NCBI GenBank assembly: GCA_000961805.1
Contig: LADV01000219.1
Span: 1-17,513 of the forward strand
Reading direction: 5' to 3'
From: Peptococcaceae bacterium BRH_c23
GTDB taxonomy: Bacteria; Bacillota_B; Desulfitobacteriia; Desulfitobacteriales; Desulfitobacteriaceae
Length of the DNA stretch: 17,513 nt
Part shown: one piece after another, positions 14,330 through 17,513 of the stretch
Position numbering within the stretch: the first letter of the stretch is position 1
Layout of the letters: the number at the start of each line of letters is the position of its first letter
The notes under the pieces: model-generated
What the model was told of the DNA's origin: nothing
Databases searched by the model: none
What the model saw: the letters and a program-made list of their open reading frames with translations, nothing else
Program-made: the position numbers and the translations under genes

Positions 14330-15493
14330 TTATCTTTTCTTGAGCAATCCTTTTTTGGGATCGACAATTTTCCCTTGGAGCATCTCCTTAGGATTAATTT
14401 TAATTTCGAACGTGCTTTCTAGTCTTTTCAAATAGGATACTTCTTTAAGGTTGACAATGGAAATTGCAATCCCGCTTTTACCCGCCCTACCAGTTCTACC
14501 GACCCGATGCAGATAAAGTTGAGGATCCTCAGGCAGATCAAGGTTAAAAATATGCGTAATCCCTTTGATGTCTAATCCTCTGGCAGCTAGATCTGACGCT
14601 ACTAGTAAACTGCTTTTACCGCTTCTAAAATCATCCATAGCTTTTTTTCGCTCAGCTTTATTAGCTCCACCGTATATCCCCTCAGCTTCCAAACCGTGGA
14701 ATTTGAGATTTTCCACCATCTTTTCAATTTCTTCGCTTTTGTTAATGAAAATCAAGGCCCGGGTAGGAATAATGCTCCGAATCAGCTTCCTCAGAATTTC
14801 GATTTTATCTCTCTGTTCCCCTAAAAAGTACATATGTTCAACAGTGGGAGCAATCATAATTTTATCTGTAACACGAATGATCTCGGGAGTCTTTAATAAT
14901 TCTGAAGCCCGTTGATAAGTCGTTGGAGGTAAGGTCGCCGAAAATAATATAAGTTGAGTTCGACTTAAGGTTGTCTTAATCACCGACTTGACAATCGAGG
15001 AATTATTTTCATCCAGTAAGCGATCAGCCTCATCAAGTACTATCGTCTTCACGGTTTGAGCAACAATCTTTTTCTTTTGAATTAACTCCAGGATTCTGCC
15101 ACTGGAACCCACAATAATGTGTTGTTTCTGTTTAAGCTTTTCGATTTGACGCGCAATATTGACGTTTCCGATGATAGCCGTTGACGTGACAGCTAAACCA
15201 GAGTTTTTGGCTAATGTTTCTATTTCACGCTGAATTTGAATAGCTAACTCATGGGTCGGCGTGAGAATCATCGCTTGAGTTTCTTTCTTTAGAGTATCGA
15301 TTTTCTGAAAAATCGGCAGAAGAAAGGCCAAGGTTTTACCGGTTCCTGTTTCTGATTGACCTAATACGTCTCTAGCAGCCAAAATTAAGGGAATTGTTTG
15401 TTCTTGGATTGCAGTCGGTTCAACAATTTCTTGTAGTTTAAGGGCCTTAACCAAAGATTCATCCAGTCCAAGCTGATTGAAGGTTGTTTTCAT
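14330..15493 (-). CDS. DEAD-box ATP-dependent RNA helicase
   Basis: This compact 387-residue helicase is almost only the two RecA domains. Motifs in order are a Q-motif (F5 and PTAIQ ending at Q30), SETGTGKT (47-54), PTHELAIQ (79-86, an H in place of the usual R of PTRELA), GSSGRILEL (129-137, in place of the usual TPGR), LDEAD (153-157), SAT (185-187), ASDLAARGLD (299-308) and HRVGRTGR (329-336). The lack of a long C-terminal RNA-binding extension distinguishes it from DbpA, CshA or DeaD proteins. Such small helicases assist ribosome assembly or RNA unwinding in cold or stress; the exact role is unknown. The ATG follows AGGATGG. A TATAAT lies at 15568-15563 without a good -35. Confidence 0.93.
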   Translation of the reverse strand: MKTTFNQLGLDESLVKALKLQEIVEPTAIQEQTIPLILAARDVLGQSETGTGKTLAFLLPIFQKIDTLKKETQAMILTPTHELAIQIQREIETLAKNSGLAVTSTAIIGNVNIARQIEKLKQKQHIIVGSSGRILELIQKKKIVAQTVKTIVLDEADRLLDENNSSIVKSVIKTTLSRTQLILFSATLPPTTYQRASELLKTPEIIRVTDKIMIAPTVEHMYFLGEQRDKIEILRKLIRSIIPTRALIFINKSEEIEKMVENLKFHGLEAEGIYGGANKAERKKAMDDFRSGKSSLLVASDLAARGLDIKGITHIFNLDLPEDPQLYLHRVGRTGRAGKSGIAISIVNLKEVSYLKRLESTFEIKINPKEMLQGKIVDPKKGLLKKR

Positions 15494-15826
15494 TGATAAT
15501 CCATCCTATCTATAAATGTATGACGTTTACTTCTTTAGTTCTTAATACTAAGCTCACATACCATTATATCCTTTTTATCCGTTAATAAGAAATTTTATCC
15601 TTATATAAACATTATTCAGAGTTGATTTGGAAAATCAGCGATTATAGACATAAAAGGCCTTCTTATTACACGCGTATTTATACCCGGTATAAGTATCTGC
15701 AATATCACATAAGAGCGTTACTATAATATAATTATGCTGGATAATTGTATTATATATAAGTTTGTCCTCCATCGAAATTTGTAAGTAGCATTAATGCTTT
15801 GATTTCTAAAGTAGGGGAGGTAACTA
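15494..15826. other. divergent intergenic region between the helicase and transducer genes
   Basis: No gene is seen in this 333-bp, strongly AT-rich stretch. It contains a candidate helicase -10 box (TATAAT, 15568-15563 minus), a TTATACC-C-GGTATAA palindrome (15678-15692), TATAAT-like runs around 15721-15732, and the perfect palindrome AGCATTAATGCT (15787-15798) just before the transducer ribosome binding site. The palindromes are possible operator sites; no regulator family could be assigned. Confidence 0.5.
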
Positions 15827-16690
15827 TTGTTGAATGATGAAATGTATTGTAAAACTCTCCAGCACTTTTTGGCAGTAGCACCCTTTATTGATCAATTTGT
15901 GATTGACGATATTGGGTTGTTTATCTGTGATACGGAAAAGGTTATATGGGATAGGGTTCCTAAAACGTTCAAATGGGATAAAGCATCTTACGTTGGAGAG
16001 ATACCGGGTCCCGGATGGGTGTCCTATGACGCAATCCAACAACGAAAACGAGTCGTTAAAGAAGTCGGAAAAGAAGGCTTTGGTGTACCCTATATTGCAG
16101 TAGCTATACCGATTTTTGAAAATGACCATGTTGTCGGTGCAATTGCCATCCAACAGTCAGTGGACGGAAGAGAGAGACTCTATGAAATAGCCAACTCCCT
16201 GAATAAGATCATTAAAACTGTTGAAATTAATGTTCAACAAATAGCAGCCGTAGCAGAGGAACTGTCAGCGACGGGTCAACAACTAGGGATTATCTCACAG
16301 GATACTAAATCTCAAGTCGATGAAACAGATACCATTATTGGAGTTATTCGTAAAATCGCTGCCCAGACCAATTTACTTGGCCTAAACGCAGCGATCGAGG
16401 CTGCTCGAGTAGGCGTACATGGTCGAGGGTTTTCAGTAGTCGCTGATGAAGTTCGCAAACTTGCTCAAACCAGCTCTGATTCAACTAAAAATATTAAAAA
16501 TACACTAGATAAGATTCAAATTGCAGTAGAACAGATCAATGCTGCAGTTAAGGAAATGGCTATAGTGTCGGATCATCAAGCAATAGCTCTGACAGAAATT
16601 ACTCCTTCTGTCAACGAATTATCTGAATTATCCGATTCTATTGTTAAACTAGCCAAAGATTTGACGACAGACCATTACGTCGCAAGATAA
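15827..16690 (+). CDS. soluble methyl-accepting chemotaxis-type signal transducer
   Basis: This 287-residue protein has no membrane segment. Residues about 20-110 form a small sensor-like domain (FVIDDIGLFICD to IPIFENDHVVGAIAI) resembling PAS/GAF-like input folds of short Firmicute transducers. The rest is a shortened MCP signalling coiled coil with the CheA/CheW-binding hairpin tip at about 172-213, including AAQTNLLGLNAAIEAARVG and GFSVVADEVRKLAQ. A full MCP adaptation bundle is missing, so methylation capacity is doubtful. The start is TTG (15827), supported by GGGGAGG 6 nt upstream; the first in-frame ATG (15842) is 21 nt from it. It stands alone, with a 44-bp palindrome 33 bp after its stop. 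It could signal to a chemotaxis cluster elsewhere or to another two-component system. Confidence 0.87.
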   Translation: MLNDEMYCKTLQHFLAVAPFIDQFVIDDIGLFICDTEKVIWDRVPKTFKWDKASYVGEIPGPGWVSYDAIQQRKRVVKEVGKEGFGVPYIAVAIPIFENDHVVGAIAIQQSVDGRERLYEIANSLNKIIKTVEINVQQIAAVAEELSATGQQLGIISQDTKSQVDETDTIIGVIRKIAAQTNLLGLNAAIEAARVGVHGRGFSVVADEVRKLAQTSSDSTKNIKNTLDKIQIAVEQINAAVKEMAIVSDHQAIALTEITPSVNELSELSDSIVKLAKDLTTDHYVAR

Positions 16691-16723
16691 TTTAAAATCA
16701 AAGAAACCTAATCCCGCCGACCA

Positions 16724-16767
16724 GGCCTGTCCAAGAAACGAATACGTATTCGTTTCTTGGACAGGCC
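16724..16767. repeat. 44-bp perfect palindrome with no spacer
   Basis: Arm one (16724-16745) begins GGCCTGTCCAAGAAAC and ends GAATAC; arm two (16746-16767) is its exact reverse complement. No spacer separates them and no mismatch occurs in 22 bp. It lies 33 bp after the transducer gene and before a degraded DUF3102 gene on the other strand. No T-run follows on either strand, so it is atypical for an intrinsic terminator, although it could stop both converging transcripts. Confidence 0.75.
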
Positions 16768-16811
16768 GTCTATATGAGGTTTGTCACACTCGTAAGCCTG
16801 ATCGGCTAGAG

Positions 16812-16852
16812 TTATGCCGGTTCCACTTTTTCTTTTTGTATTGTCGGCATAA
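16812..16852. repeat. 8-bp inverted repeat flanking a 12-codon frame
   Basis: TTATGCCG (16812-16819) and CGGCATAA (16845-16852) are 25 bp apart. Read on the minus strand, the same span (16850-16812) encodes ATG to stop, MPTIQKEKVEPA, without a ribosome binding site. It lies between the 44-bp palindrome and the DUF3102 pseudogene and may be a scrap of mobile DNA. Confidence 0.35.
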
Positions 16853-16897
16853 GAAAAAGGAAACAGTTAAGCCGTCTCCGTTTTTTGGCAATGTTTT

Positions 16898-17513
16898 TTA
16901 CTCGCTAACCTTAGATGTTAAGTCTTTATAAATATCGTGTAAATAATCGTCTTGTTCATTGTTTAGCAACAGTTTTGAAGAATCATTAGTATAGTAAAGT
17001 TCTAGCATTCCCTTAAAGGAGGTATCTTCAATAACCCGTACTCCATCTAGCCTAGCAAAAAAGCCCAAATACACTTTGACGGTTAGATAGTCTAGTTTGA
17101 TATCCTGAGGATTATTTGGCATGGGCGTGACTTGAGCCTGCTCTTTCTCCGGAGCGGTTTGATTCCGTTCTTTGAGAGCCTGATCCAGCTCCCGGGTGGT
17201 CATATCTTCTACATCATGCTGCAGGATAAATTTCTCCCGATCATCTTCCGGAATCCCCAGAAGGAGAAGGGCCTGGTAGTAGGTCAAATTCGTCAACGCT
17301 GACGAATTTGATCTGCCGCCGTCATCGGTGGAAGCGAACAGTTTATCTCCCTATTCTTCAAAGAGCTGCATCAGCCTGTTGGCTGTGCGCTGGGAATAGC
17401 TCACCGATATTTTCCCCATTCTCCATGCGGGAGCAAGGCCTTGGCCTTCTTCAGGCGCTTGCCGACCTCAATGGCATTGGTAAGCATGATTTTACAAGTC
17501 TGTTGTTTGATCC
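16898..17513 (-). pseudogene. DUF3102-type protein, disrupted (frameshift plus nonsense), 5' end outside the window
   Basis: Reading minus from the right edge, the frame gives IKQQTCKIMLTNAIEVGKR and LLPHGEWGKY, typical of the DUF3102 N-terminal domain. It then hits TGA (17403-17401). The frame shifts near 17405-17410, where about 10 bp seem missing, and resumes as SVSYSQRTANRLMQLFEE. An in-frame TAG (17353-17351) stands where a Tyr codon is expected. The reading frame continues through NLTYYQALLLLGIPEDDREK to a normal stop at 16898. The downstream open part (from TTG 17296, 132 codons) has no ribosome binding site and begins inside a 12-bp stem inverted repeat (17284-17311). DUF3102 genes are, to my knowledge, common in phage, plasmid and integrative elements of Clostridia; function unknown. 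The family call rests on remembered sequence patterns. Confidence 0.7.
17284..17311. repeat. 12-bp stem inverted repeat inside the DUF3102 pseudogene
   Basis: TCAAATTCGTCA (17284-17295) and TGACGAATTTGA (17300-17311) flank ACGC. It lies within the disrupted reading frame, at the position of an apparent linker rich in Ser, Asn and Thr. Confidence 0.5.

Noticed and set aside
16812..16852. Integron attC-like site
   Set aside because: The arms are short, there is no R/L box pattern and no integrase is visible.
1..17513. CRISPR array, tRNA or rRNA genes
   Set aside because: No regularly spaced identical repeats with unique spacers were seen, and no tRNA cloverleaf or conserved rRNA segment was recognised.

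Overview
The window looks like chromosomal DNA of an anaerobic, low-to-moderate GC Firmicute, most likely a sulfate-reducing Peptococcaceae or Desulfitobacteriaceae member such as Desulfosporosinus. This is inferred from gene content: qmoAB of the sulfate-reduction electron pathway, a desulfoferrodoxin-type superoxide reductase, a 2-hydroxyacyl-CoA dehydratase-like radical system, a soluble chemotaxis-type transducer, strong AGGAGG ribosome binding sites and AT-rich intergenic DNA. No RNA gene, CRISPR array or intact insertion sequence was seen.

Layout. (1) 1-1710, minus: qmoA, then qmoB running off the left edge. They follow a 660-bp non-coding stretch with folded leader elements and no aprBA. 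(2) 2371-3911, minus: a beta-hydroxyacid dehydrogenase and a two-iron-centre superoxide reductase, separated by inverted repeats. (3) 4228-9341, plus: a four-gene catabolic unit of acyl-CoA ligase, two HGD-D family [4Fe-4S] subunits and a HgdC-type ATP-driven activase. It ends at a hairpin terminator at 9435-9467. (4) 9549-14231, minus: a compact unit of MBL-fold hydrolase, MoxR/CoxD-type AAA+ ATPase, CoxE-type VWA protein and cardiolipin synthase. The cardiolipin synthase appears to start at a rare ATT codon. (5) 14330-15493, minus: DEAD-box RNA helicase. (6) 15827-16690, plus: a membrane-free MCP-like transducer starting at TTG. (7) 16691-17513: apparently decayed mobile DNA, with a 44-bp spacerless perfect palindrome and a DUF3102-type pseudogene carrying a frameshift and a nonsense codon.

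How the genes work together. QmoAB would pass electrons between the quinone pool (or a Hdr-type partner) and APS reductase. The ligase would make a CoA thioester for the two HGD-D subunits, which would receive one electron at a time from the ATP-dependent activase; the natural substrate cannot be read from sequence. MoxR plus VWA pairs usually act as metal-insertion or remodelling chaperones, and here they share a unit with a membrane-lipid enzyme.

The less ordinary signals are the spacerless palindrome, degenerate 7-bp tandem repeats just upstream of start codons in two separate operons, the ATT start, and the ligase plus HGD-D plus activase operon, which matches none of the standard characterised dehydratase or benzoyl-CoA reductase layouts.
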